Shown here: one piece after another, positions 11,501 through 19,700 of the stretch
Layout: the number at the start of each line of letters is the position of its first letter
Position numbering within the stretch: the first letter of the stretch is position 1
Assembly: GCA_026415325.1 (NCBI GenBank)
Contig: JAOAHH010000122.1
Location: 1 to 64,000, forward strand
Direction: 5' to 3'
From: Thermodesulfobacteriota bacterium
GTDB taxonomy: Bacteria; Desulfobacterota; WTBG01; CAIYCZ01; CAIRTM01
Length of the DNA stretch: 64,000 nucleotides
Translations under genes and position numbers: made by a program
The notes under the pieces: model-generated
Told to the model about the DNA's origin: nothing
Databases searched by the model: none
What the model saw: only the letters and a program-made list of their open reading frames with translations

Positions 11501-12784
11501 CTCATTGAGGTTAACAACACACCGCCGGTAGCATATGCCGGTGAGGATACGAGCACTTATCTTGGCGATCCCATTATGCTCGACGGTAGCACAAGTTTTG
11601 ATCCTGATAATGATCACTTACGTTTTGCATGGGAAATAAGAACAAAGCCGACAGCCAGTATCGCCCTTATAAACAATGCCGATTCAGCAACAGCCACGTT
11701 CAGCCCTGATCTGCCAGGGCAGTATGAGTTTGTATTGACGGTATCCGATAGCTGCGGTGAAATTGCGTACGATGATATAACAATACAGGTTAACGCTGCC
11801 GCAAGCGGTATATGTGAAGATATTCCTTTCCCGATACCTCCTTGTGACATGTATGATGAGTATCCATACGATCACTGCTCAGGGAAAACCATTATGATCA
11901 AAAGTTATGCGGATTATAAAAAATATGCAGCGTCGGCGTACGGTTATGACGGAAAAGGATATGCAGGTCTTGCCATCGCCAAAGATATTACGGCACAAAA
12001 TGAAGATCTCGTGTTTCATTCGCCTTGCACAATTTCAGTAAAAAAGAACGTCTGCCTTGCCGCTCCGAATGGAAAGGTTTGCCTGGATGGAAAAAAAGGA
12101 GTGCGTTCCGAGGGCAATTTAAGGCTTAACGGACGATATGTCGTGCTGATGTCAGCGAAAGGCCCTGTTACCATAGATCATGGCGCAGTGCTGCACGGCA
12201 CACATATCTATGTGGAGGCAGGCCGGCAAACCGTTGTTGAACAAGGTGCGCTTATAAAAGGGCTTGAGAGTGTTGTGATTGCAAGCTGCGGCGAAAAAGA
12301 TGGGGACGGCGTGAATATCATGAACGGATCATTGATCTCGTCAGCGTCGCTTTTTATCAGGAGTGGGGGATGGATTCAGGTACACAATCTTGCAGGAATG
12401 GATATCAGTGGCCCGGTACGCATGATCAGTACAGGAACGCATGTAAACGATGCGGTACGGATTCATGCTGCAGCACTCCGTGCCCAATCACTTTGTATGA
12501 GTGGCTTGCATGAAGTAAGCATTGACGGTCCAAGCCTGGTTTTGATCGACGGGCAGCTTATCATAGCATCGACCGGAACGGATAAGCACAGCCGCGCATG
12601 GATAAAGACAGGGTCAGTGGTCTATGGAAGCAGTATATGGCTCGAAGGATACCGCGCAATACTCGGGCCATGGTCGTTTGTGTCTACGCCAGGGTTGTTC
12701 TTTATGCAGGCCGATGGAAAAGACGGATGTGATGTGCACGGATATTACCGCGCAGGATCTGCAGCAGGAAATTGCCTTGAGTAG
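2570..12784 (+). CDS. Giant exported multidomain protein: cyclase-like blocks, CARDB and PKD repeats
   Basis: I place the start at GTG 2570, which follows AGGAGGGGG and gives a signal peptide (NRRIIK, hydrophobic core, cleavage near AAAED); an in-frame GTG at 2468 lacks this. The product has 3,404 residues. In order: prenyltransferase/squalene-cyclase-like repeats (about 31-281; NPDGGFG, SNGGFGEG), nine CARDB repeats (284-1331; recurrent VDPDN...E.NE.NN), a jelly-roll-like insert (1334-1472), a longer cyclase-like block (1474-2018; SDGGWGKP, RDGGDWNND), an MG-like domain (to about 2121), three CARDB repeats (2124-2468), three looser Ig-like units, three PKD domains (2794-3078) and a beta-helix-like tail (3083-3404). 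CARDB and PKD are extracellular adhesion modules, so a surface or secreted scaffold is likely; the enzyme-like blocks probably bind rather than catalyse. I see no transmembrane anchor at the C-terminus. Confidence 0.85.
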   Translation: MNRRIIKTSIQWFAITLCIFLHQQAAAEDTTIIRARDWLLRQQDFDAGSWGEDPIRETATAVEALLLFSDADAAVQDGRHFLERTAPDTVDFMSRKLAVLAETGHVPEDDIRQLISMQNPDGGFGFKRGYPSSIIDSIHAAEALQKAGIADHAVIGKLLYYITSQQGIDGGFSWCKENESSLIVTADAVRVLSSFQPRYDLTLVCEKACSFICNYQDSNGGFGEGDSSAGETAACIEALSATGSAAEALLRARRFICRMQDENGSWGDDVTATARAIKALITIAEIQRPNLTIDSTSCEITPSAPVTGTRSCLRCTVQNTGATDAANVKIRLSLAFSDSSNQSLSDAFLPVIPAYGTATVELCWTANAANGQHLLSVTVDPDNEISETNEADNSKLVSLSVRSLPDVVIDRYTVSSDAQLPRAGAPFTVTTMIRNTGESEALLLKAICTVTGDGEAFRSGLKVGEVVFSEISGGGQAQAHFTMSLPSGDYTLSVHLDPDDTIQESNEHNNRAETTLRVLSDVFQGVDLAVVPSDIIIVPEPGREGMPLTISVTVRNSGDRDALSVPVVLRCEDETGGNSDLALHTFAVIRANESAMARVTASLPAGNYRIIAVVDPAASINEVCRINNAATKAFTILPPHDVVDLDIDSEAITFNPDPAVVGEHVAIRCDIRNVGTVPLYGIPVRIYDGIPEAGGKILDNRYPELILPVIPSASTGTITLYMDTEKKVGPHIITVIVDPDNRIHENREDNNRATRTLTVTGQEGVDYEIRASDLMSSPPQPVSGDTVIVQGRVWNNGQHDTGRVTVVCMREYQVIGQQTIDSMQAGTAHDVMFTWNSEGYAGVIPITMSVDPWNEIDETNEYNNNASVTVMVRSADLMIRSEDIEISPLLPVPDTDINIRCRIANIGNHSAPPYRVVLYRGNPDASGERVAVNDMTELAAGDAVSTEFIWHTPSTPGSYRFFVVIDPDNKVIEENEHNNSAMRTVTIADPADVAIDTASLVILPEAPTLADEIRIAAAIENRGGTVADTVRVALYDGEPSDSTRIGQEHIIRNVQPGGQVTFERNVYLNEGQHRLCMTAALDPPQTELRYDNNNACREIFVGSVCDIEVRAQDITINPPAPVLNENVTIGALIRNKSNQHIESVSVKFFDGEPGNPRQQIGQDIVITLDPGETVRVENSWLPPCAGMHEIWVVADPENMIPEENEHNNKASRQIVIAGAAPDLAILSGSLFVAPPNPHAGEITQIVAHVNNFGGSEAAPATVRFYAEGNGTRRLLGETGKDCIKASETAQLTMTWIPHEGEQFIAAIVDPDNLVQESHEGNNRQDMSITVTPSVMFYDDCGNPEQEQHLVRGQDGILTKIQQTLPQALATVSRDPEVIIYRYEGLQPGTAYDLILGYIQEEGAGCMQQLIADGMLLHEPLLLPEGVLRYITCYIPATLTADGTLELRFEKTAGTEALVSEIYLIKRTGKKEVAIQNGTAWLTRPERQAADGGGFVPFSVSQSDALALQALVAVGASESAEAVFLKSRIAAIQASNGSWDNSLRPTSLCISALAATADPSLKSALEKGVAFLLRTQRDGGDWNNDVTGTGMAIIALLDAGLEPTHDALRRARQWLISNQNFDGFWGETPGAPSDMYRGYHPVVALIRTGSALDQPAKKAIAYFKSHCSTQVCRFVYGYLHILIQQGQTTGSEVTTWKNALLGYQRADGGWKGGAAYLDISAVEYTAEALCVLSKLEGPQTPITKGIAWIANVHAQWRDIIDTWPTIEETALAAGALYAVDRNQYQIMLTQLLSEIVKRQNSSGTWGNGYALADNGRNVEGTGFFLWTLSSLDIDVPGKAGACAKAQQALLSLQNNNDKGWCSSGGSSSPSSVRATSLALLGLLRSGVPPQDSRIAQAVSWLMTKRGTDKLWDTIENSSRCLLVLKMMGSYAQELTESARALVASRNSDGGWGKPDSTTTDTAWAVMGLNQLEASRQEVGHGVIWLVAAQNSDGGWAALPGIPASATRYTGAVVWALAGVTGSPLTELELVLNKRVYYPNDIVRITVQQVKSDEALSEVTGTVTESGGRLSAVSFAKKGAVFTGEYHIRHDHPPGTDSLSVIATGEQGTGFAVIPIRIDNAEDAQPDLMVCGEDITWQDTVSATGISGDLKVVVHNIGLRDAQDVLMQCYDGHPQAGGRLVHQEIIEHISGNGIHESNVHLQLPFGAHELYVSIDPDNTIPEQNERNNSAYRTITVLDTRQQADLVVMPSEFEAIPDAPFAGNMVVLRVTVHNRGEEAAQSVAVQFQDGSERIGDAITIPYLAPNQAQTVVALWDTLQHSGRHYVHAVVDPNNTIAEFNELNNDAMRVIDVGAAQLPDLTIDYAHIVAHPETPHEGALLQITAPVCNRGVVTQGVTVALYDGDPMQGRCLDTVFIYEALRSGEMINVRFDIDTAGMTGEHRLYMVVDPENLIEEGDEENNSAHTDVMIASCGIGVQIATDKPYYIAGESYGINVRVINMTDEEHNGVLALRIRDVDDNTMVAELYQGRVALASGDNHTLTHTGTTPAYPPGRYRFEAIFDEDSLCRTRSATDITIAADMRLTASIRATPPLTWPHQQIQCQAKLYNPSINTVLRGIHACLRIHDDNGTTVIAEQKAITHMLPREEVDLVFYWNTKDARPGQYTASLVVAAEGGVTASDNASITVTTGPLGVPLFQGAVKLEKNTLYRSDVLNARCFVKNCSTVRLDRIKVHLNIISVQNQKVMATEEMLCRLGGEETGEVCFIVPMAGLPVGETMAVMVVEVDNIMQTLAAVPFSIANRCPIIKLVPEITASRNQPVVIDAGDTHDPDNESLTYIWELVQKPEDSASTLQPREGSYCSLTPDRQGQYRVLLTVTDGLCWSGPEGIIVNVENRLPIAQIQVSDTAHCGNIVKLDGSKSFDPDSDALHSFFWTILERPLGSSAEIENRDNVIASLIPDMPGMYRIQLSVSDGFAESLPVTALIEVNNTPPVAYAGEDTSTYLGDPIMLDGSTSFDPDNDHLRFAWEIRTKPTASIALINNADSATATFSPDLPGQYEFVLTVSDSCGEIAYDDITIQVNAAASGICEDIPFPIPPCDMYDEYPYDHCSGKTIMIKSYADYKKYAASAYGYDGKGYAGLAIAKDITAQNEDLVFHSPCTISVKKNVCLAAPNGKVCLDGKKGVRSEGNLRLNGRYVVLMSAKGPVTIDHGAVLHGTHIYVEAGRQTVVEQGALIKGLESVVIASCGEKDGDGVNIMNGSLISSASLFIRSGGWIQVHNLAGMDISGPVRMISTGTHVNDAVRIHAAALRAQSLCMSGLHEVSIDGPSLVLIDGQLIIASTGTDKHSRAWIKTGSVVYGSSIWLEGYRAILGPWSFVSTPGLFFMQADGKDGCDVHGYYRAGSAAGNCLE

Positions 12785-12916
12785 GGGATACTGGATGCCG
12801 AACAAGGAGTGTGCCAACAAGGGGGTTGCTCTCGGGCTGATAATCAATTATAGTGAATATAGATGAAGCATTATTGAAGATTAAGGTGCTTCCCGATCAC
12901 AACGGGTGAATCATGT

Positions 12917-14389
12917 ATGCAGACCGATATCCTTCTCGTTAATCCTCCGATCACACTCGAAGAGCGCTATGGCGCGTTTGCATCGGTCGGCAGCCAGGCA
13001 CCGCCGCTTGGACTGTGTTATCTTGCCGCCATACTCAAACACAAAGGGTATTCGGTTACCATTCTCGATGCACCTGCCTATGATTTAACTTTAGAACAAA
13101 CGCTTCAAAAAATTGATGACGTCGCCACCGGAATTATCGGTATCACGGCAACCACGGCGTCGATTATTCGTGCGGCAGAGCTTGCGCAGGCACTCAAGGA
13201 AAAAGGATCAACAGCACGACTTGTCATCGGAGGGCCTCATGTTTCGGCGCTCCCTGAACGCACGCTTCAGGAATTCAGTGCATTTGACATCGGCGTCATT
13301 AATGAAGGCGAATATACGATTGTTGATCTGGTTCGTTCGCTGACAGGTGATGGTGATATGAGCAGGGTGCAGGGAATAGTATACCGCGATAACGGCACAT
13401 TACATATCACCGAACCTCGACCGCTGATTGAGAATCTCGATGACTTGCCGTTTCCAGCATGGGACATGCTGCCGTATCTGCCTAAATACTACAAACCGGC
13501 ACCGCACAGCTATTATCAACTCCCATCAGCTACGCTGATGACATCACGCGGCTGCAACGGAACATGCACGTTCTGTGCACGACCGTTCATGGGCGAACGG
13601 TACCGAAGCAACAGCCCGGAATATACCCTCGGTATGATCGATTATCTCGTTACCCATTACGGCATTCGAGATATTATGTTTTATGATGATAATTTTTTGC
13701 TCGACCGAAAACGAGTTGTCAGCATTTGCGAAGGAATTTTAAAGCGGGGATATAAAATTACCTGGTCATGCCTTGCGCGGACCGATGTTATGCCGGAAGA
13801 TTTTTTCAGGTTGATCAGGAAGGCGGGTTGCTGGCAAATCGCCTATGGGATTGAGAGCGGGGATCAGACCATACTCAACAATATTAAGAAGCGCACAACG
13901 ATTGAACGCATGACGGAGATGATCCGCAAGGCAAATGAAGCAGGGATCCATACACGCGGCTATTTCATGATCGGATGCCCGGGTGAAACGAAAGATAGCA
14001 TAAGCCGCACCATGCATTTTATGACACAGAGTGGATTGAAAGACTTCCACGTGACGTTTTGCACACCGATGCCGGGTGCCGAATTGTTTACGACGGCATC
14101 ACAGTATGGAACATTTGAATGCGATTGGCGAAAGCTCGGATTTTGGGAACCTGTTTTTATACCGTTCGGAATGACCAAAGAGGAGCTCATTGCCTCACAT
14201 AGAAGGATGTTTCGTAAGTTTTATCTGCGACCGCGTGTTATTGTGCGATACCTTATCAAAATTATGACCAAACCGACAATTGCGCTCAATATTATTAAAG
14301 CAGGGCTTGATGTCATCCGCTATAGCATGGCAGGGTATTTTCAATCAAAAGCGCGACGGATAAAACCCGCCCATCATACAACCGGCTAA
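12917..14389 (+). CDS. B12-binding-domain radical SAM protein
   Basis: This 490-residue protein has an N-terminal Rossmann-like cobalamin-binding domain (about 1-140; ILLVNPP, GGPHVSALPE). A radical SAM core follows, with C213, C217 and C220 (CNGTCTFC) for the 4Fe-4S cluster; GESGD and GCPGET are typical of the class. Members often act in lipid, hopanoid or antibiotic modification; the substrate cannot be told from sequence. The start MQTDILLV was chosen as the family's canonical first strand; the Shine-Dalgarno is weak. It follows the giant gene by 132 nt and converges with the next gene. Confidence 0.9.
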   Translation: MQTDILLVNPPITLEERYGAFASVGSQAPPLGLCYLAAILKHKGYSVTILDAPAYDLTLEQTLQKIDDVATGIIGITATTASIIRAAELAQALKEKGSTARLVIGGPHVSALPERTLQEFSAFDIGVINEGEYTIVDLVRSLTGDGDMSRVQGIVYRDNGTLHITEPRPLIENLDDLPFPAWDMLPYLPKYYKPAPHSYYQLPSATLMTSRGCNGTCTFCARPFMGERYRSNSPEYTLGMIDYLVTHYGIRDIMFYDDNFLLDRKRVVSICEGILKRGYKITWSCLARTDVMPEDFFRLIRKAGCWQIAYGIESGDQTILNNIKKRTTIERMTEMIRKANEAGIHTRGYFMIGCPGETKDSISRTMHFMTQSGLKDFHVTFCTPMPGAELFTTASQYGTFECDWRKLGFWEPVFIPFGMTKEELIASHRRMFRKFYLRPRVIVRYLIKIMTKPTIALNIIKAGLDVIRYSMAGYFQSKARRIKPAHHTTG

Positions 14390-14420
14390 CATATTTCCAG
14401 AAAAACACGGTGTTAGAACG

Positions 14421-15581
14421 TTATAATTTTCCAGGTGGCTCCCAAACGCCAGGTATCGGGAATCCGCAAGAGATACATTTCCCGCCTTTGAGATTGTTTT
14501 CAAGAATTGCATACCCCATGCGCTTAATAACGACACGTTTGCAGGATGGGCAATACGTGCTTTCTGCCGGATGCCCAATTACATTTCCAACATAGACGTA
14601 GCGGAGCCCGGCATCTGTCGCGATTCGATGGCATGCGTCCAGTGTCTTGACCGGCGTCGGCGGCAGATTGGTAAGCTTATAAAGAGGGCGGAAGCGGGTA
14701 AAGTGAAGAGGAATATCACATCCTAGATGTTCTGCAATCCAGCGGCACATTCGTCTTATTTCATCAGGGCTGTCGTTGAGCGACGGTATAATCAGCACGA
14801 CAATTTCAAACCATATCCCAATACGTTTTAAAACCGTCAATGTATGCAAAACCGGCTCAAGCTCACCGCTGCAATAGGTTCGATAAAAAGAATCGGTAAA
14901 TGCCTTAAGATCAATCTTAACCGCCGTAAGATACTGACAGAGTCTGACAAGCGGTTCTTCGTTGATAAAACCGTTTGATATCATAATGCTTCCGATACCT
15001 TTGGTGCGCCCAGAACGGGCACAGTCGTACATGTATTCATAGAATACCACCGGCTCACTATAGGTATAAGCAATGGTCAAGGATCCTCGTGAGGCAGCCT
15101 GATCAACAACCGTCTGGGGCGAGAGATTTATGCTCTGAACCTGCTCAGGCCGGTATTGTGCGATTTCCCAGTTTTGACAAAAACGGCATTCAAAGTTACA
15201 CCCGGCTGCTGCGAGTGAATACGCAGTCGTTCCCGGCAGATAATGGAACAGCGGCTTTTTTTCTATGGGATCAACATGAACGGCACAGGCGCGACCGTAG
15301 ACAAGACTGAAATACGTTCCCCCTCGGTTTTCCTTATTGCCGCAATATCCTCGTTCCAGGTCAGCAACGCGGCATTTTTTCGGGCAAACCGTACATTCAA
15401 TTTTGAGATCTTCAAGTTTTCTATAAAACATTACTTCATGGAGTCCCTCGGCACTGCCGTCGGGAAGGGACTGGGCACAAACAGAACGGGAACGCATAAA
15501 CGGAATGCCAGAGAGATACCATGCGCCGGCTGCAAGGACTGTAAGAAAAGAACGTCTGTTAAGTATAAGGTCGGGGTTCAT
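14421..15581 (-). CDS. amrS: AmmeMemoRadiSam-type radical SAM enzyme with a Tat-like N-terminus
   Basis: The product has 386 residues. A Tat-like leader (RRSFLTVLAAG at 9-19) is followed by a cysteine ribbon (C63, C66, C70, C80) and the radical SAM triad C128, C132 and C135 (CNFECRFC). A second zinc-ribbon closes the C-terminus (CPSC, CISC). The arrangement matches the AmmeMemoRadiSam radical SAM family, related to pyruvate formate-lyase activators, function unsettled. The usual partners AmmeMemo/AMMECR1 are not in the window. An export signal on a SAM-dependent Fe-S enzyme is odd. It lies 103 nt downstream of the DUF362 gene, same strand, probably one operon. Confidence 0.85.
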   Translation of the reverse strand: MNPDLILNRRSFLTVLAAGAWYLSGIPFMRSRSVCAQSLPDGSAEGLHEVMFYRKLEDLKIECTVCPKKCRVADLERGYCGNKENRGGTYFSLVYGRACAVHVDPIEKKPLFHYLPGTTAYSLAAAGCNFECRFCQNWEIAQYRPEQVQSINLSPQTVVDQAASRGSLTIAYTYSEPVVFYEYMYDCARSGRTKGIGSIMISNGFINEEPLVRLCQYLTAVKIDLKAFTDSFYRTYCSGELEPVLHTLTVLKRIGIWFEIVVLIIPSLNDSPDEIRRMCRWIAEHLGCDIPLHFTRFRPLYKLTNLPPTPVKTLDACHRIATDAGLRYVYVGNVIGHPAESTYCPSCKRVVIKRMGYAILENNLKGGKCISCGFPIPGVWEPPGKL

Positions 15582-15683
15582 TGTTGCTGGAAGACTCTCC
15601 TATTTATAATTTTCCTCTTGGCAGTCAATTTTTTCATTATAATGAAATTTTTGGTTTTAACCCGGAAATACATCAACGCGGCA

Positions 15684-16679
15684 TTATACCCGCAGAATTG
15701 TAATTTTATTTAAATCATCGCATCCCAATCCTCGGGCAGACGCTGTTTTGATATGAAGTGGTGGACGGCCTGCTTGGGCAAGCGATGGGAGTCCCTGTTC
15801 TTTCCGCTTTTCCTCAATACAGGCAGTACCAACTGCATCGGCAGCAACCGGGTCACGGCTGACAATGATGCCGCCATACGGCCATTGCCACTGTTGTTTA
15901 TATGCAGGGCCGCCGTTATACTGAGCCCGGAGCCCGTCAATAATCGTCAAACGGAGCTTTTGTTTGATATACGGATGGGTATTGAGATCGGCAATAAAAG
16001 GATCACAGCCATTATCATGATATTTGTTGGGGTTGTGGATAGCACCATAAAAATTCTTCAGGCCGAGCGAAACCCCGGATAGATCATGGTCTTTCAGGAC
16101 CGGTATGTTTATAAGGGCATCGCACTGCGTGATGATTCGGCTAAAGCAGGTACCGACAGATCCGGCAGTTTCGATCTGCGGTTCATATTCAGTGTCGGTG
16201 CCGAAACAACGAATGCCTGTATTGCTGCGTGAAATGGTATATCCGGCGCGCTCAAGCTCTGCGGTGAGACGATCCCAGATAATAATATTTTTTTCGGGAA
16301 CACCCACAGCAATGAGCTGGCGCGCAACGATCGCAACAAGTGTTTGATGTGTTGCAATGGGACGGCCGCCCATGGCGTTGACTTTAATGCCGATGATCTC
16401 AGATGGTTTTACAATGCTACGCCAAGCTTCGGCAACGGATGAGGTGCCGGTCATATGGCATAACGAAGAGGCAATCATTGAGGCTAAAACACCGTGATCA
16501 ATGTCGCCGTTATCATGGATCACAGAAGGGCGCCGAGCAATAACAACCGACGCTTTATGGGTTCGAGGTGTGAATGCTCCATCCGATGGATCGTTGACCA
16601 TGCGTGCTACAACTGACAGAGGACTTGCAGCTGCAAGCATTGCAGCAGTTTTTAAAAATCTGCGACGTGTTTGATCCAT
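15684..16679 (-). CDS. DUF362 family protein with Tat signal
   Basis: Starting at the ATG giving MDQTRRRFLKTAAMLAAA, the product has 331 residues; a GTG 21 bases upstream would extend it needlessly ahead of a clean Tat motif (RRRFLK). The body matches DUF362: VVIARRPSVIHD, IGIKVNAMGG, NIIIWDRL and the VLKDHDLSGVSLGLKNFYGAIHNP segment. DUF362 proteins are poorly characterised, often near Fe-S proteins, and Tat export implies folding in the cytoplasm before transport. It precedes the AmmeMemoRadiSam-type gene, which also carries a Tat-like leader, so both may act in the periplasm. Confidence 0.85.
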   Translation of the reverse strand: MDQTRRRFLKTAAMLAAASPLSVVARMVNDPSDGAFTPRTHKASVVIARRPSVIHDNGDIDHGVLASMIASSLCHMTGTSSVAEAWRSIVKPSEIIGIKVNAMGGRPIATHQTLVAIVARQLIAVGVPEKNIIIWDRLTAELERAGYTISRSNTGIRCFGTDTEYEPQIETAGSVGTCFSRIITQCDALINIPVLKDHDLSGVSLGLKNFYGAIHNPNKYHDNGCDPFIADLNTHPYIKQKLRLTIIDGLRAQYNGGPAYKQQWQWPYGGIIVSRDPVAADAVGTACIEEKRKEQGLPSLAQAGRPPLHIKTASARGLGCDDLNKITILRV

Positions 16680-16745
16680 GCAAAACTCACTGATGAACAC
16701 AGCGCTATCCGTTACTAATTATACCACACAAAAAAGAGACGGAAA

Positions 16746-19700
16746 TTAGTATGGGTGCGTTGCATTATCATGACCGGGGGAGAGCAAATCACGAGGTATA
16801 TCAAAAACAGTGCGGAATATTTTTAGGATTGGACCGCTCAAGGACTTTATCGGCATCGGGGTTACCGAGGCCTCATGATACGGGCCTTGCACACGGAAAT
16901 ATCCCAGCGTCAACGACTTGTCTTTGCCAGTAACAAGTTCCCCAGCAAACGGAATATTCCCGATAACATTGCTGATAGAGGAGAGCACCTGTGCTCCGAC
17001 AATAAGATCAATAGTGTTATCACGAAGGTCAATGGTACCAACGGCAGAGAGATTCATCGCCGGACCTCGGACGATAAGGTTTTCTGTTTTCATCTGGCCT
17101 TTTTCAAGGATAAATTGAGCACATATGGAATCAAACGGCATCCCTTTCTCGAAAATATCAGGTGGCTTGAGCTGTGCAAGTTGAGTGATATTCATGAGTG
17201 AGAGGATTTTGGAGAGGATTGTAAATTTTTGGATAACGCCGTTGACGACAGTTGCATCAAATGAGGCGCACATGTTTATTCCAAGATCTTTTTTCTGAGA
17301 AAAACGGGAAGTAAAAATCCCGCGGAGGTCAAGCGTCCCGGTCATTATCTGTTTTTTTCGAATGCCCGGTATCGCCCATGACACGTCAACGTTTGAGCGT
17401 GATGGTGCAAGTGTCAAAGATCGGTTAGAAAAGTCGGAAAAATCATATTCGACATAACCATTTACTGTGCCACCACCCCCGTGAATAGTGATGTCTTCCC
17501 ACCGCATAACGCCATTTCGATACGTATAGCGTGCGATGCCATCGGTGAAATCCCAGTCCATGACATGCAAACGATTAACGGTAAAGTCCATGAGCAAATT
17601 TGTACGGAAGAAGGGGTTGGCCTCATCTGATTGCTGTCCCATGAAGGGAGGATCTGAGGAAAACGGCAGTGATATAATTTTCTGAACAATGGAGAGAAAA
17701 TCATCTATGTCAAACAACTGTGCATCTATACGAAGTTTGCCATGAGGCGGATTTAGCGACGTCAGCAATCCTCCTATCGAGCCGCTCGTAGCACCGATAT
17801 GCGCTTTGCCATTAAGTACTGACACCCCATGGGGGGACAACAAAGCAAAGCATGATGATCCGATAAAGTTTTCTCCAGTCAACGAAGAACCAAGTGCTGC
17901 ATTATGGAGAATGAAGGTTCCATATGCAGGAACTTTTGAAGCGGTACGGCAGGGTGCGGCAAAAAGTCCACTGCCGCTGATGCAACCATCAATGCGAATC
18001 CCATGAGGAAGTATCGGCATTACATCGTCGGGTATCATGAAGTAGGAAAAGTGATACGACCCGAATATGAAGGGTTTTGGATCAGGTATAACGAGTGCGA
18101 CAACCGATGCTGTCGTTCCTGATGATGCTGTTATAAGAAGTGGGGTAGACGGAGCGTTGTTAAATGACAACGGGGAAGAAAGAGAAAATCGGCTGGGAAT
18201 GGATTCAGGCTTGGCGAACGGTCCGATACGGTACGAAAGATTAGTAGCATCGATTTGCATATCGATATGGCCCTTTTTCGACGATGGAGAAAGCGATGCA
18301 ACGGTATGGACAGCAACCGTTCCGTTATCTGCTCCAAATGTTTCTGAAAACCGGGACAAGGGGTTAACAGATGATATTGCTGCAATCGATGATGCAGGCA
18401 GAACAGAGTGCACTTCGCCCGTCACCGTATCAAAGGTTCTGGGAATTGTAATTGAGATGTGGTGTGTGTCATTGTCAAAAAAGGTGGCGTTCATTGTGGC
18501 AGCTATGCCGCTACTGGCAACAGAAGCAGTTCCTGTTGCAATTTTGATTGGTGGAAGAGAAGGATGAAGGCGAGCAACAATGTGATCAAATGAAAGCGCC
18601 GCATTATAGTCAAGATATCTCATTGTTGCATTGTCGTGAAAACCCATATGTGCCTGAAGGGAATTGATATTCACAATCCCCCGTTCCACACGGCTTGACA
18701 ATTCATGCCATCGCTGCGATGTCAATACCCATAAAGAGAGGTATCTCATTAAGTCTGGAACCGCGCAACGCAATGGCATTGCCTGAAGAACAAGGTCAAA
18801 ACCCGGAATGGTTTGTGATCGTGAGAGAAGTGCTTTTACCGTGATTGATGGCAGTGTGCCGGCAGTGATGTTTATTTCTCCGCTTCCGTTGCCGGGAGGT
18901 TGGACTGATGTATGCATTGAGAGGGCAAGAGGTCCTACCGATGATGTCTTATTATCGTGGGTGTATACAATATCATGGGAGGTAAGATTGCAAGAAATGG
19001 TTATTGCATGATCAGGAGATAACGCAAACGAAAGTGTGCCGCTGACCTTACCGTCTAAGGATATTTTTGGGGGAAGGATGGAAAAAAAAGATATCCATGG
19101 CGCACATGGAATATCATGTAATGAAACCGATACGTCACCGGACAGGGTGTGGAATGTTGGATGTTTACCTGCAAACCAGATAGACCCACTATAATGAAGA
19201 CGAGCAGGTGTGTTCCGACCCGTACCGGGAATGTTTCCGGAGACGTAATATCGTTGGGTTTTTCGCTTCCGTTCAAACATGCTTGTAATCGGTTCGATGT
19301 CCAACGATTGCCCTGTACGTGGGTCAACAATACGAATGGTTGCATTTTTGAGAATCATTTTATTTAAGGAAATAGAAAGCGGCATTATGCCTTTGGCATT
19401 CCGAATGTTGGTCGATAGTAAAGATTTTAGCGGAATCTGTACACCCCCGTCGTGTTTATAAAGGGTTATGCGCGGCTGCTCAAGCACGATACGGGATATG
19501 GTAAAGCGTTTTTTAAATAATGCGGAAAGAGAACTCTGGATTGTTATACTGTCACAGGTGAGAAGGTGGATCTGCGCAATGGGATCAAAAATCGTAAGAT
19601 TAAAAATACGAACGCCCGACCCTGAGGTAATGCTCCAATCAATGTCGTCAAAAAGGATGCGAACGCCAACGGTTTCTTCATAGGTTTTGAGAAACATACG

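Noticed and set aside
2635-12000. Many antisense and off-frame ORFs of 60-180 codons inside the giant gene
   Set aside because: They lack ribosome sites and protein-like composition and mirror the repetitive coding frame.
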